NCBI RefSeq assembly: GCF_014647475.1
Contig: NZ_BMPG01000003.1
Location: forward strand, 248,001-312,000
Reading direction: 5' to 3'
DNA from: Halocalculus aciditolerans
GTDB taxonomy: Archaea > Halobacteriota > Halobacteria > Halobacteriales > Halobacteriaceae
Length of the DNA stretch: 64,000 nt
Shown here: positions 1 to 8,596 of the stretch, in pieces
Layout: each line of letters begins with the position of its first letter
Numbering within the stretch: the first letter of the stretch is position 1
Made by a program: the position numbers and the translations under genes
Notes under the pieces: generated by a model
Database searches by the model: none
What the model was told of the DNA's origin: nothing
The model's input: the letters and a program-made list of their open reading frames with translations, nothing else

Positions 1-1
1 C

Positions 2-463
2 ACCGTCGTCGTCGCCGTCGCGGAGGACACGCCCGAGCGCGTCGTCGAGAGCGCGCTCACCGTCGCCGCCGACCACGACGCCGACCTCCACGCGCTCTCC
101 GTCGTCCGCATGACCGCCGGCGTCGACCACTGGGACATGGTCGTCGAACGCCGCGAGGACGACGCCGAAACCGCCCTCGACACCGCCGCCGACGCCGCCG
201 CCACTTCCGCTCACGTCGACCTCACCAAGCACCTCCGCTACGGCGACCCGGCCGACGAAATCGCTGCGTACGCCGACGCCGTCGACGCCGACCTCGTCGT
301 CCTCGGCGACCCCGACCGCTCCGGCCTCCGCCGCCTCCTCACTCCCGCCACCGTCACCGCCCGCGTCCGCCGCCGCACCACCACCCCCGTCCTCGCCGTC
401 GCCGACGACACCGCGACCCCCATCGACGGCTCCCTCCACCTCGGCGGCGACACCCCGGCCTAA
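2..463 (+). CDS. UspA-family universal stress protein, 5' end cut off by the window
   Basis: The reading frame is open from base 2 and starts before the window, so the N-terminus is missing. The visible part has the alternating strand/helix pattern of a universal stress (Usp) nucleotide-binding fold: an opening strand of Val and Ala, then AAYADAVDADLVVLGDPDRSG and a final strand TTPVLAVADD. The GDPDRSG loop sits where ATP-binding Usp proteins have G-x2-G-x9-G(S/T), but the second and third glycines are not clear, so nucleotide binding is uncertain. The 3' end is intact. An internal ATG at 110 is not the real start, because homology-like structure continues upstream of it. Confidence 0.7.
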   Translation, partial: TVVVAVAEDTPERVVESALTVAADHDADLHALSVVRMTAGVDHWDMVVERREDDAETALDTAADAAATSAHVDLTKHLRYGDPADEIAAYADAVDADLVVLGDPDRSGLRRLLTPATVTARVRRRTTTPVLAVADDTATPIDGSLHLGGDTPA

Positions 464-895
464 TCGCAGCGACCCGTTCGTACGGCGCACTATTTCTACT
501 GTCCAGCGCCGCCCATCCTCGCGACCGCGCCGACGGCCTCCCCCAGCTCACGACATCTCGCCGCGAATTGGCGAGAATACACCATGAATATAGACATTAA
601 AACTACCAGGAAGAGAATATTTTATCGAGTTCGCTGCGTGATTCGATAGTGAGTACTCGTAGAACGCCGTAAAGCGACTGAAAGAGTACTAGCAAGGCGT
701 TCTATGGGTTGTGGTCTGCTCTTTACTCTACTTCGAGCTAGCGGTGACTTCCACTGGTGAGAATCCGGGCTTAAACCCCAGATAATCCGTCTCAAGCCCT
801 ATTCACTCGAGTACGCGAATACTCATTGGCAAAACTACTGGTAACGGTTCTTTCTGTCAAACTACCTCTAATCCATCACAATCTGGCTGTCTATG
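464..895. other. Intergenic stretch without a recognised gene
   Basis: Between the Usp gene and the aldehyde dehydrogenase promoter the DNA is AT-richer than the genes around it. Neither strand gives a convincing protein. There is a short imperfect palindrome GGGCTTAAACCC at 767-778 preceded by TGAGAATCC, which faintly recalls the 3' end hairpin of IS200/IS605-type elements, but no tnpB or tnpA is present. An open frame that extends the dehydrogenase upstream to 826 has no protein-like composition and is not used as the start. Confidence 0.5.
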
Positions 896-934
896 GATAC
901 AGTATCTGTGTACGGGGGATACAGTACCTTTATG
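896..934 (+). promoter_or_regulatory. Operator-like palindrome and repeat before the aldehyde dehydrogenase
   Basis: GATACAG-TAT-CTGTGTA at 896-912 matches the TACACAG-N3-CTGTGTA pattern seen intact at 2454-2470. GATACAGTA recurs at 918-926, 22 bases (about two helical turns) further on, and merges with CCTTTATG, a plausible TATA element about 35 bases before the ATG at 967. A self-complementary GTGTACAC lies at 951-958. The layout suggests a regulator binding two sites on one face of the helix; the regulator itself is not identified. Confidence 0.45.
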
Positions 935-966
935 CGGTGTCGTGCGGGACGTGTACACGGTTCACG

Positions 967-2346
967 ATGCGTACGGTCAATCCGACGACGAACGAGGAGT
1001 TACGGACGTACGACCTCGATAGCGCCGCCGCCGTCGAGGGGACGTTGGACAGGGCGGCCGATGGGTTCGTGGCGTGGCGTGAGACGCCGATTACCGACCG
1101 GCAGGAGCGCGTGGCCGCAATCGCCGACGTGCTCCGGGAGAACCTCGAGGAGTACGCCGCGTTGATGACGCGGGAGATGGGGAAACCGCTCGACCAGAGC
1201 CGCGGCGAGCTCGAGAAATGCGCGTGGGTCTGTGAGTTCTACGCCGAGCACGCCGCCGAGTTCCTCCAGGACGACCACGTCGGCGTCCACCCCGAGGCGA
1301 CGACGAAAGTCGCCTACGAACCGCTCGGCCCGCTGGTCGCCGTGATGCCGTGGAACTACCCGTTCTGGCAGGTGCTCCGCGTCGCCGCGCCGACGCTCGC
1401 CGCGGGCAACGTCATGCTCCTCAAGCACGCGCCGAACGTCACCGGCTGCGCGAAGACCATCGAGGCAGTTCTCGACGACGCCGGCTTCCCCGACGGCGTC
1501 TTCCAGACGCTCGTCGTCGAACCCGAGACGATTCACGACGTCATCGCGGACGACCGCGTCGCCGCCGTCACGCTCACCGGGAGCACGCGCGCCGGGAGCG
1601 CCGTCGCCGAGACCGCCGGGAAACACCTCAAACCGTCCGTCCTCGAACTCGGTGGGAGCGACCCCTTCGTCGTGCTCGACGACGCCCCCATCGACCGCGC
1701 CGTCGACGTCGGCGTGGACGCCCGCACCAAGAACAACGGGCAGGCCTGCATCGCCGCGAAACGCTTCATCGTCGTCGACGACGTCTACGACGAGTTCCGC
1801 GACGCGTTCGTCGACGCGATGGCCGACCTCACCGTCGGCGACCCGACCGACCCTGCGACCGACGTCGGGCCGATGGCTCGCGACGACCTCCTCGACGAAC
1901 TCGACCAGCAAGTCAAGGAAACCGTCGACGCCGGCGCTGACGTTGTCCTCGGCGGCGAGCCGCTCGACCGCGACGGGAACTTCTACCCGCCGACCGTCCT
2001 CGAAAACGTCCCCGGCGACGCACCCGCGGCCTGCGACGAACTCTTCGGTCCCGTCGCGAGCCTGTTCCGCGTCCCGGACGAAGCCGCCGCCGTCGCCCTC
2101 GCGAACGACACCGAGTACGGCCTCGGCGCGAGCGTCTGGACGAGCGACGACGCCCGCGCCGAACGCGTCGCCGGCGAACTCGAAGCCGGTGCCGTGTTCG
2201 CGAACGACCTCGTGCAGTCCCACCCCCGCCTCCCGTTCGGCGGCGTCAAGCGCTCCGGCTACGGCCGCGAACTCGGCGAACAGGGTATCAAGGCCTTCAC
2301 GAACGAGAAAACCGTCTGGCTCTCCCCGCCCGACGGCCTCGACTAA
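967..2346 (+). CDS. NAD(P)-dependent aldehyde dehydrogenase (succinate/aspartate-semialdehyde type, DoeC candidate)
   Basis: This 459-residue protein is an aldehyde dehydrogenase that should oxidise an aldehyde to its acid in the cytoplasm. The cofactor-binding segment [10 protein letters not shown], the general base Glu227 in LELGGSDPF and the nucleophile Cys261 in NNGQACIAA are all present. The length fits the short semialdehyde dehydrogenase group. ATG 967 is preferred over the open frame from 826 because homologous sequence begins at MRTVNP and a TATA-like element precedes it. It lies at the edge of a cluster with an ectoine hydrolase-like gene, so oxidation of aspartate semialdehyde to aspartate is a reasonable role, but that is inferred from context. 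Succinate semialdehyde is the main alternative. Confidence 0.85.
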   Translation: MRTVNPTTNEELRTYDLDSAAAVEGTLDRAADGFVAWRETPITDRQERVAAIADVLRENLEEYAALMTREMGKPLDQSRGELEKCAWVCEFYAEHAAEFLQDDHVGVHPEATTKVAYEPLGPLVAVMPWNYPFWQVLRVAAPTLAAGNVMLLKHAPNVTGCAKTIEAVLDDAGFPDGVFQTLVVEPETIHDVIADDRVAAVTLTGSTRAGSAVAETAGKHLKPSVLELGGSDPFVVLDDAPIDRAVDVGVDARTKNNGQACIAAKRFIVVDDVYDEFRDAFVDAMADLTVGDPTDPATDVGPMARDDLLDELDQQVKETVDAGADVVLGGEPLDRDGNFYPPTVLENVPGDAPAACDELFGPVASLFRVPDEAAAVALANDTEYGLGASVWTSDDARAERVAGELEAGAVFANDLVQSHPRLPFGGVKRSGYGRELGEQGIKAFTNEKTVWLSPPDGLD

Positions 2347-2453
2347 CCGTCTACAGTTTCTGTCTCACGCACTCCTTCTCCCGACCGCTCACGGTCGTTT
2401 GGAGCGGTGGGCCGTCGAATTCGTGGGTTCGTCCGAACGTTTAACCCGTTTCG

Positions 2454-2470
2454 TACACAGTTCCTGTGTA
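2454..2470 (+). promoter_or_regulatory. Perfect inverted repeat TACACAG-TTC-CTGTGTA at a start codon
   Basis: The two 7-base arms are exact complements separated by 3 bases, and the last base is the A of the ATG at 2470. Related sites occur at 896-912 and 16113-16129, and a half-site at 12410-12416. A protein bound here would cover the transcription start of a leaderless message, so repression is likely. Confidence 0.5.
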
Positions 2471-3108
2471 TGGACGACGACGGCTACCCTGGCCCGACCG
2501 ACGACCCCGACCGCGCCCGCGGCATCCTCACGCCGAGCGACCGCGAGTTCCTCCTCGGCACCAAGACCGACTACACCGACCACTCGAAAAAGCAGAAACG
2601 CAACCGCATCCGCCGCCGCGTCCGCAACGCCATCCTCGACTTCACGATTCTCTTCGACCACCTCGAAGCCCGCGACCGCGAAACCGTCTTCGACCCCGAC
2701 GACGACGCCCGCGACGCCTACACGCAGGGCATCACCGACATGCTCGGCTTCCTCCACCTCGGCACGATGGGGTATTACACCCCGTTCAAGGACATGCTCT
2801 CCGAGGGCGTCAACAAGGCCGAACAGCGCCTCGCCGGCTCCGACTACCGCATGGTGAACGTCGAGTTCAACGTCGACCCCGTCGGCCGCATCGACGTCGA
2901 CGAAGTCATCGACACCCTCGAAAACGGCGAGTTCGAGCAGCTCACCGACGAGGAACTCCGCGCGTTCGTCCGCCTCTTCGCGGACTCCGACGAGTTCTCG
3001 CTCGACGCGGCCCGCGAGGAGATGCACGCCCAGATGGAAGCGTTCGCCGAACGCGTCGAAGCAGCCGACCGCGCCCGCGACGACGCCGTCGACGCCCTCG
3101 AAAAATAA
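2470..3108 (+). CDS. Haloarchaeal protein of unknown function
   Basis: I do not recognise a named family. The 212-residue product is soluble and very acidic, begins MDDDGYPGPTDDPDRARG and has no signal peptide or membrane segment. A basic patch near residues 35-50 (KKQKRNRIRRRVRN) is followed by a largely helical body, and the C-terminal third is a charged, coiled-coil-like helix rich in Glu, Asp and Ala. ATG 2470 is chosen because it follows a perfect palindrome and the acidic sequence starts there, although the frame is open to 2407. It is convergent with the Pot-type transporter genes, 24 bases away, and there is no evidence for a shared pathway apart from the operator-like motif. Confidence 0.6.
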   Translation: MDDDGYPGPTDDPDRARGILTPSDREFLLGTKTDYTDHSKKQKRNRIRRRVRNAILDFTILFDHLEARDRETVFDPDDDARDAYTQGITDMLGFLHLGTMGYYTPFKDMLSEGVNKAEQRLAGSDYRMVNVEFNVDPVGRIDVDEVIDTLENGEFEQLTDEELRAFVRLFADSDEFSLDAAREEMHAQMEAFAERVEAADRARDDAVDALEK

Positions 3109-3132
3109 CGGCAATAGCGACACTAGCGATTT

Positions 3133-4002
3133 TTACATGAAGTCACTGATGCCGAAGAAGTACTCCATGACGAGGATGACGGAGAGCACGCCCGCCATCA
3201 GGAGCGTCGCAATCGCCGCGAGCGTCGCCGGTGCGGTGTTGTAGAAGAGGCTGAAGAGGACGAGCGGCATCGTCTTCGTCTGGGCACCGGAGAGGAAGAG
3301 GGAGACGATGTACTGGTTGAAGGAGAGGATGAACGCGAAGACGAACCCGCTCATGATGCCGGGCTGGATGAGCGGGAGCGTGATGCGGAGGTAGGATTCG
3401 AGCTCCGTCGCGCCGAGGTTCTGCGCGGCCTCTTCGAGGGAGAGGTCGTAGTTCTGGAGGCTCGCCCCGATCGTCCGGATGGGGTACGGGAGCGTGAACA
3501 TGATGTGGCCGACGAGGAGCGTCCAGAACGAGAGCTGGATCGGCACGCCGAGCGCGACGCTGACGCGGTTGAAGAAGAGGAGGAGCGCGAGACCGATGAC
3601 GATCCACGGGTAGATGAGCGGGGAGATGAGAATCGTCTCCAGCGTCGTCTGGAAGCGGAAGTCGTAGCGCGTGATAGCGAACGCCGCGAGCCCGCCGATG
3701 ACGGTCGAGCAGATACCGGTCGCGACGGCGAGCTTCACGCTCGTCGCGAGCGCGCTCCCGATGTTGAGGTAGCCGAGCTGCTGCGGGAGGTCCGTGTACC
3801 AGTGCGTCGTGAACGCCTGCGGCGGCCAGGTCGCGTACGCGGACTGCTGGAAGCTGATGACGACGACGATGGCGAGCGGCGCGAGCAAGAACACCACCGT
3901 CGCGTAGACGAGCAGATTGTAGCCGACCGAGGACGCCCGCGACAGCCACTGGTCCAGCGCGAACCCGTGGTCGTCCGCATCACTCACCCCCATCTCAGAC
4001 AC
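3133..4002 (-). CDS. ABC transporter permease, PotC-type
   Basis: This 289-residue inner permease has about six membrane segments and belongs to the binding-protein-dependent transport family used for spermidine, putrescine and related cations. The cytoplasmic EAA loop, which docks onto the ATPase, reads LEEAAQNLGATELESYLRIT near residue 195. It is the last gene of a minus-strand operon (binding protein, ATPase, PotB-type permease, PotC-type permease), and its start overlaps the previous gene by 8 bases. The substrate cannot be read from the sequence. The neighbouring ureohydrolase and DoeA-like genes suggest a small nitrogenous compound such as a polyamine, a guanidino compound or ectoine. 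Confidence 0.88.
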   Translation of the reverse strand: MSEMGVSDADDHGFALDQWLSRASSVGYNLLVYATVVFLLAPLAIVVVISFQQSAYATWPPQAFTTHWYTDLPQQLGYLNIGSALATSVKLAVATGICSTVIGGLAAFAITRYDFRFQTTLETILISPLIYPWIVIGLALLLFFNRVSVALGVPIQLSFWTLLVGHIMFTLPYPIRTIGASLQNYDLSLEEAAQNLGATELESYLRITLPLIQPGIMSGFVFAFILSFNQYIVSLFLSGAQTKTMPLVLFSLFYNTAPATLAAIATLLMAGVLSVILVMEYFFGISDFM

Positions 4003-4924
4003 CCCCGACGCCGGACATGCGTTTCAGCGCGCGCTGGTAGCCGACGATGACCAGGAGCGCGATGGCGACGAGAACGATGGAGAGCGCGCTCGCGAACGGC
4101 CAGTTACTCGTGCTCGTGAACGTGTTCGTGATGACGACGGGGAGCACTTTCACGCCGCCGCCGAGCATCGCGGGCGTCACGTAGGACGCCAGCGAGACGA
4201 CGAACGTGATGAGGACGCCCGCGCTGATGCCGGGGAGCGCGAGCGGGAAGAGCACGCGCGTGAAGACCGTGAGGCGGTTCGCGCCGAGGTTCTGCGCGGC
4301 TTCTTCGAGGCTGTAGGGGATGGTGTGCATGACGTTGATGATGGGGAACACCATGAACGGGAGCATGACGTGGACGAGGCCGACGATGATGCCGATCTCG
4401 TTGAAGAGGAGTTTCGGCGGGCTCTGCTGGGAGACGAGGCCGAGCCACTGGAGCGTCGTGACGACGACGCCGGAGCCGTTGAGCAGGACGAACCAGCCAA
4501 AGGACCGGACGACGAGGTCGATGGTGAGCGGCGCGAGCGTCGCGATGACGATGAGCTTCCCCGTCAATCCGCCCTTCCGCACGGCGGCGTACGCGAGCGG
4601 GAAGCCGAGCACGAAGTCGATGACGGTCACGATGGCCGCGATCTTCAGCGTGCGGAAGAGAATCGTCTGGTAGAGCGGCGTCAAGAACGCCTTCGTGTAG
4701 TGGACGAGCGTCACGCCGGGCTGGACGCTCCCCTGCACGAACGGGTTGAGGCTGTAACTCAACAGGATGAACGTGGGGAAGACGATGAGCCCGAGGACGA
4801 CGAGGAACGCCGGGCCGATGAGCAGGAGCTTCCCGACCCAACTGTCCCCGTACTTCCGGACGACCGACGAGACGCGTTCGTTCACGGCGTCGAACGACCG
4901 ACTGGAGTAGGATGACGATGCCAT
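3995..4924 (-). CDS. ABC transporter permease, PotB-type
   Basis: This 309-residue membrane protein is the partner permease of the PotC-type subunit encoded just downstream. A polar N-terminal segment of about 30 residues precedes the first membrane helix (LLLIGPAFLVVLGLIVFPTF). The EAA loop reads LEEAAQNLGANRLTVFTRVL near residue 215. Only 3 bases separate it from the ATPase gene, so the two are surely co-transcribed. Heterodimeric permeases of this family form one channel with an ATPase dimer. Its EAA loop is nearly identical at the start to that of its partner, as expected for paralogous halves. Confidence 0.88.
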   Translation of the reverse strand: MASSSYSSRSFDAVNERVSSVVRKYGDSWVGKLLLIGPAFLVVLGLIVFPTFILLSYSLNPFVQGSVQPGVTLVHYTKAFLTPLYQTILFRTLKIAAIVTVIDFVLGFPLAYAAVRKGGLTGKLIVIATLAPLTIDLVVRSFGWFVLLNGSGVVVTTLQWLGLVSQQSPPKLLFNEIGIIVGLVHVMLPFMVFPIINVMHTIPYSLEEAAQNLGANRLTVFTRVLFPLALPGISAGVLITFVVSLASYVTPAMLGGGVKVLPVVITNTFTSTSNWPFASALSIVLVAIALLVIVGYQRALKRMSGVGGV

Positions 4925-4927
4925 GGG

Positions 4928-6007
4928 TCAGGCCTGTGCGAGGTGGGTGTCTTCGACGCTCCACGCGAGCGTAATCTCGTCGTCCGTATCGTAGAGCGTG
5001 GCGCTGTGGCGGTTCGCGTCGTCGACGGTGAGTTCGTGGTCCCCGACCGTGACGAAGTACCGTACTTTCGACCCGAGGAAGAGCCGCCGGTCCACGGTTC
5101 CCGCGACCGTGTTCACCGACCCGTCCTGGTAGCCGGGTTCCCGCACGGAAATCTTCTCCGGGCGGACGAACACCGCGCTGCCGTCCGTCGACGTCGCGTT
5201 CACCGCGACCGGCTCCCCGGCGACGTCGAGCGTCACCGAATCCTCGTCCGCGGAGAGCTCGCCGTCGAGGAAGTTCGTGTCGCCGATGAAGTCCGCGACG
5301 AACTCCGTCGCCGGCTCCTCGTAGATCTCCATCGGCGTCCCGATCTGCTCGATGTGCCCGTCGTTCATCACGGCGATTCGGTCCGCCATCGTGAGCGCTT
5401 CCTCCTGGTTGTGCGTGACGTAGAGCGTCGTGATTCCGAGGTCGGACTGGAGCTCCGTGAGCTCGACTTCGAGCTGGTCGCGGAGTTTCTTGTCGAGCGC
5501 GCCGAGCGGCTCGTCCATCAGGAGGACTTCCGGCTCGATGGCGATTGCGCGCGCCGTCGCCACCCGCTGTTGCTGGCCGCCGGAGAGGTTCGACGGCTTC
5601 CGGTCCTCGTACCCCTCTAAATCCACCATCCGCAGGACCTCCGCGATGCGCTCTTCGTTCTCCACGCCCTCGATGCCTTTGCGCTTCAGGCCGAACTCGA
5701 TGTTCTTCCCGACGGTCATGTGCGGGAAGAGCGCGTAATCCTGGAAGACCATGCCCGTGTCGCGTTTGTGCGTCGGGACGCGCGTCACGTTCTCCCCGGC
5801 GAGCGTGATGTTGCCCTCCGTCGGCTGCTCGAATCCCGCGAGCATCCGGAGCGTCGTCGTCTTCCCGGAGCCCGACGGGCCGAGGAGCGCGAGCAACTCG
5901 CCTTGCTTGACGTCGAAGGAGACGTCGTCCACAGCCGTGATGTCGCCGAACCGCTTGCTGACGTTCTCGTAGCTGATCGCGACACCTCCTGTGTTTGCCG
6001 TAGTCAT
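4928..6007 (-). CDS. ABC transporter ATP-binding protein, PotA-type
   Basis: This is the ATPase that powers the Pot-type importer. It has Walker A GPSGSGKTTTLRML, a Q-loop in DTGMVFQDYALFPHMTV, signature LSGGQQQRVATARA, Walker B VLLMDEPLGALD and the switch histidine in YVTHNQEEALTMADR. A C-terminal TOBE region (about residues 270-350) follows, as usual for the spermidine/putrescine/iron group. I use the ATG at 6007 (MTTANTGG); ATGs at 6013 and 6034 in the same frame would add 2 or 9 residues. The gene lies second in the operon, about 110 bases after the binding-protein gene. Confidence 0.9.
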   Translation of the reverse strand: MTTANTGGVAISYENVSKRFGDITAVDDVSFDVKQGELLALLGPSGSGKTTTLRMLAGFEQPTEGNITLAGENVTRVPTHKRDTGMVFQDYALFPHMTVGKNIEFGLKRKGIEGVENEERIAEVLRMVDLEGYEDRKPSNLSGGQQQRVATARAIAIEPEVLLMDEPLGALDKKLRDQLEVELTELQSDLGITTLYVTHNQEEALTMADRIAVMNDGHIEQIGTPMEIYEEPATEFVADFIGDTNFLDGELSADEDSVTLDVAGEPVAVNATSTDGSAVFVRPEKISVREPGYQDGSVNTVAGTVDRRLFLGSKVRYFVTVGDHELTVDDANRHSATLYDTDDEITLAWSVEDTHLAQA

Positions 6008-6119
6008 GGCCATGTATGGCACGGGATGGGTCAAGAAGCTTTCCTCGTCACATTCGCCGCTCGCGGCCGAGCGGGACGCTACGCGGCCGCCGTGAACGGG
6101 TGGTGGGCGGTGGAACGCG

Positions 6120-7298
6120 CTACGAGAAGGTGTTGTTCCACTGCTCCGCCCAGTCGCTCCGGTTCTCCCAGATGTAGCCGAAGTCCGGGAACGCCAGCTG
6201 GTCGAACTCGTCGGAGGTCACCGCGCCGAACTCCTTCGCCTTCGCGTTCACTGTCGCGTTCTTGTTCGTCACGCCACACCCCATCGCCGCCGACGCCTTC
6301 TCCTGGAACCACGGGGAGAGACACTCGTTCGCGTACGCGAACGCCGCTTCCTGGTTGGGCGCGTTCTTCGTCACGCCGACGGCTTCCGCGAACGCGACGC
6401 CCGCCGGTTCGAGCCGGAACAGCGGGTCGATCGACGCCCCGCGCTTCCACATGTCGAAGAGCATGTAGTCCCAGAAGAGGTTGAGCGCGTCGACGTTCCC
6501 GCTCGCGAGCTGCTGTTTCGCCGACGCCACCCCCTGGTAGGTCGTCGTCACGTTCGGCTTCAGGTTCGTCTCCAGCCAGTCGAACCCGGCCTGCACGTCG
6601 AGCTCGGAGTTGAAGCTGTTCCCGGTCGCGATCGCGGACGCCATCAACAGGAGGTACGGGCCGCCGGACCACGAGAACGGAACGAGCGCCGTCGAGTTCG
6701 AGTTCTTCATCACGTCCGCGTGTGACTGCGGCGTGTTGTCCCAGAGGCTCGTGTTGATGACGGGGAGCACTTCCCCGACCTCCCAGGAGACGCCCGCGCC
6801 GTCGTAGTGAACGAACTTATCGTAGATGTTGTCCACTTCGGGGACGGCGTCCGGGTGGTCGGTCAGCGGCTCGAGCCACCCCTTCCGCGACGCCTTCTCG
6901 ATCCCGATGACGTCCGGGACGACGACGTCCGGTGGACTGTCTTGGTTCGCCTGAAGCTTCGTGAGCTGCGTCGTCGTGACCGCGGTCTGCGTGTTGATAT
7001 TGAGGTTGTACTTCTCCTCGACGCGGGGGATCAGGTACTTCTTGTGAATCGTCGAAATCGCCCCGACGTTCAACATGACGCTGATCTCCTTCCCGCCGAA
7101 GTCCTTCGCGCCACTACTCGTCGTCCCGCTCCCCGAACTCGTCTCGTCGGAGCTCGTGTCGCCGGAGCTCGTCGACGTCGCCGAGCTGCCGCCACCACCG
7201 GTGAGGCAGCCGGCGAGGCCGGTTATTCCGAGCGTTCCCGCACCACTGAGCTTGAGGAAGCGACGGCGGTCTTGATTGCCGCGGTCATTGCTTGGCAT
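6120..7298 (-). CDS. Tat-exported lipoprotein binding component of a Pot-type ABC importer
   Basis: The 392-residue protein captures substrate outside the membrane. Residues 10-35 form a twin-arginine signal (DRRRFLKLSGAGTLGITG) ending in the lipobox LAGC, followed by a Ser/Thr/Gly-rich linker typical of haloarchaeal lipoproteins. The remainder resembles family 1 or PotD-like extracellular solute-binding proteins. It leads the minus-strand operon with the ATPase and two permeases. A TATA-like run lies at 7327-7340. The next gene upstream is the ureohydrolase on the same strand, which fits import of a guanidino, amidine or polyamine compound, but the ligand is not determined. Confidence 0.87.
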   Translation of the reverse strand: MPSNDRGNQDRRRFLKLSGAGTLGITGLAGCLTGGGGSSATSTSSGDTSSDETSSGSGTTSSGAKDFGGKEISVMLNVGAISTIHKKYLIPRVEEKYNLNINTQTAVTTTQLTKLQANQDSPPDVVVPDVIGIEKASRKGWLEPLTDHPDAVPEVDNIYDKFVHYDGAGVSWEVGEVLPVINTSLWDNTPQSHADVMKNSNSTALVPFSWSGGPYLLLMASAIATGNSFNSELDVQAGFDWLETNLKPNVTTTYQGVASAKQQLASGNVDALNLFWDYMLFDMWKRGASIDPLFRLEPAGVAFAEAVGVTKNAPNQEAAFAYANECLSPWFQEKASAAMGCGVTNKNATVNAKAKEFGAVTSDEFDQLAFPDFGYIWENRSDWAEQWNNTFS

Positions 7299-7326
7299 TC
7301 TCTCTCACCTCGGGGTAAAGTCAACC

Positions 7327-7340
7327 ATTCATATATATCT
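7327..7340 (-). promoter_or_regulatory. TATA-like element of the Pot-type operon
   Basis: Read on the minus strand this is GATATATATGAATGG, about 30-40 bases before the ATG at 7298, in an otherwise AT-rich gap. It is a good candidate for the promoter of the binding-protein gene and the transporter genes behind it. No clear palindrome is attached. Confidence 0.45.
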
Positions 7341-7482
7341 TTGTGTCCTACAGATTCTTCGTACGGACGAATATCGTTAAATCATCCACTATTTTGTCGA
7401 ATCACTCGTGGTCGGGTCGACGGATGGTCGATTCTCCGCCAATTCGTTCGTCAGTTGGGAGTCGCCGCTCCCGGGCGACTCG

Positions 7483-8490
7483 TCACTGTGACGCTCGGCG
7501 AGCGCCGAGGAACTGGGTGACGACGGCCGCCCCGGCTTTCGCGGTCACGCCGTCGGCGTCGAGCGGCGGGGCGACCTCGTGGAGGTCGAACCCCCGAATC
7601 AGGTCGTGCCGGCCGAGCTGGTAGACGAGTTCGAGGAGCTGGTGGGTGTGGAGTCCGCCGGGGCTCGGCGCGCACGTCCCCGGCGCGCTTCCCGCGTCCA
7701 GCACGTCGATGTCGACGGAGACGAAGACGGCCGCCGTTCCGTCCGTCGCGGCGTCCAGCGCGCGCTCCACCGCGTGCTCCGTCCCGTCTTGGTGGACGTC
7801 CCGCGCGGTCACGATCTCCGCGCCGATGTCCCGCACCCAGTCGACGTAGTACTTCGAGTTGTGCCAGCCGGAGAGGCCGAGCTCGACGAAGTTCTCCCCC
7901 GCGAGCTGGTCGGCGTCGTCCTCCAGCAGCCGGCGGAACGGCGTCCCCGAGGAGAGCTCGCCGCCGTGCGAGTGGCGGACGTCGTGGTGCGCGTCGATAT
8001 TGATGACGCCGACGTCGCCGTCGACCGCGTTCATCATCGCCTTCGCCGTCGGATAGGTGAGCGAGTGGTCGCCCCCGATACTCACCGGCACCACGCCGTC
8101 CGCCGTAATCGCGGTCAGCGCCTGCTCGACGCGGCCGTGCGCGGCGAGCACGTCCGTCTGGTCGACGTCGACGTCGCCGTAATCCACGACGTCGATGCCG
8201 CGACTGATGTCGACGTCGAGGCCGGGATTGTAGCAGGTCCCGTGCGTCAGTTCGTCGCGGACCGCTTTCGGGCCGAGCCGCGAGCCCCGCGGCCCCGCGA
8301 CGCACGCCGTGTCGAACGGGATGCCCACGATTCCGACGTCCGCCTCGGCGGCGTCACGCGCGTCCGTGATAATCTCTCCGACGTTCGTGTCGTACTCGTC
8401 CGCGACGCCGACGTCGTAGCCGGCGTACGGCGTGAGCAACGGCTCGATACCACTACACAACCCTGGCTGTGGCTCGCTCACCATACACAT
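7483..8490 (-). CDS. Agmatinase/formimidoylglutamase-family ureohydrolase
   Basis: This 335-residue enzyme belongs to the Mn-dependent ureohydrolase fold (arginase, agmatinase, formimidoylglutamase, guanidino-acid hydrolases). The metal-binding motifs are visible: GGDHS, NIDAHHDVR and SVDIDVLDAGSAPGT. The segment GGELSSGTPFRRLLEDD followed by NSKYYVDW is more like formimidoylglutamases (HutG) than classical agmatinases. It releases urea or formamide from a guanidine or amidine. An in-frame ATG at 8484 is an alternative start. It is divergent from the DoeA-like gene with a strong palindrome between them, so both may be co-regulated. The natural substrate is unknown; agmatine, guanidinobutyrate and formimino compounds are all possible. 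Confidence 0.85.
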   Translation of the reverse strand: MCMVSEPQPGLCSGIEPLLTPYAGYDVGVADEYDTNVGEIITDARDAAEADVGIVGIPFDTACVAGPRGSRLGPKAVRDELTHGTCYNPGLDVDISRGIDVVDYGDVDVDQTDVLAAHGRVEQALTAITADGVVPVSIGGDHSLTYPTAKAMMNAVDGDVGVINIDAHHDVRHSHGGELSSGTPFRRLLEDDADQLAGENFVELGLSGWHNSKYYVDWVRDIGAEIVTARDVHQDGTEHAVERALDAATDGTAAVFVSVDIDVLDAGSAPGTCAPSPGGLHTHQLLELVYQLGRHDLIRGFDLHEVAPPLDADGVTAKAGAAVVTQFLGARRASQ

Positions 8491-8495
8491 CCGCG

Positions 8496-8514
8496 TTTCA
8501 CGTCATCCGTGAAA
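8496..8514 (-). promoter_or_regulatory. Inverted repeat TTTCACG-N5-CGTGAAA next to the ureohydrolase start
   Basis: Two exact 7-base complementary arms with a 5-base spacer lie 5 bases before the ATG at 8490, in the divergent gap shared with the DoeA-like gene (start 8597). The location is right for an operator, possibly of the nearby IclR-family regulator. A TATA-like CTTATCA for the plus-strand gene lies at 8561-8567. Confidence 0.5.
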
Positions 8515-8596
8515 GAAGTATCCCCGAAAACCGTGTCGAATGCTGTCACGGCACGGAACACTTATCAGAACCGTGGGAGAGAGTTAGCGTACCGGC

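Noticed and set aside
767-778. GGGCTTAAACCC hairpin as the end of an IS200/IS605-type element
   Set aside because: The match is short and imperfect, and no tnpA or tnpB sequence is present on either side.
893-966. Start of the aldehyde dehydrogenase at the upstream codon 826
   Set aside because: The extra 47 residues are unlike any aldehyde dehydrogenase N-terminus and would run through the operator-like repeats and the TATA-like element.
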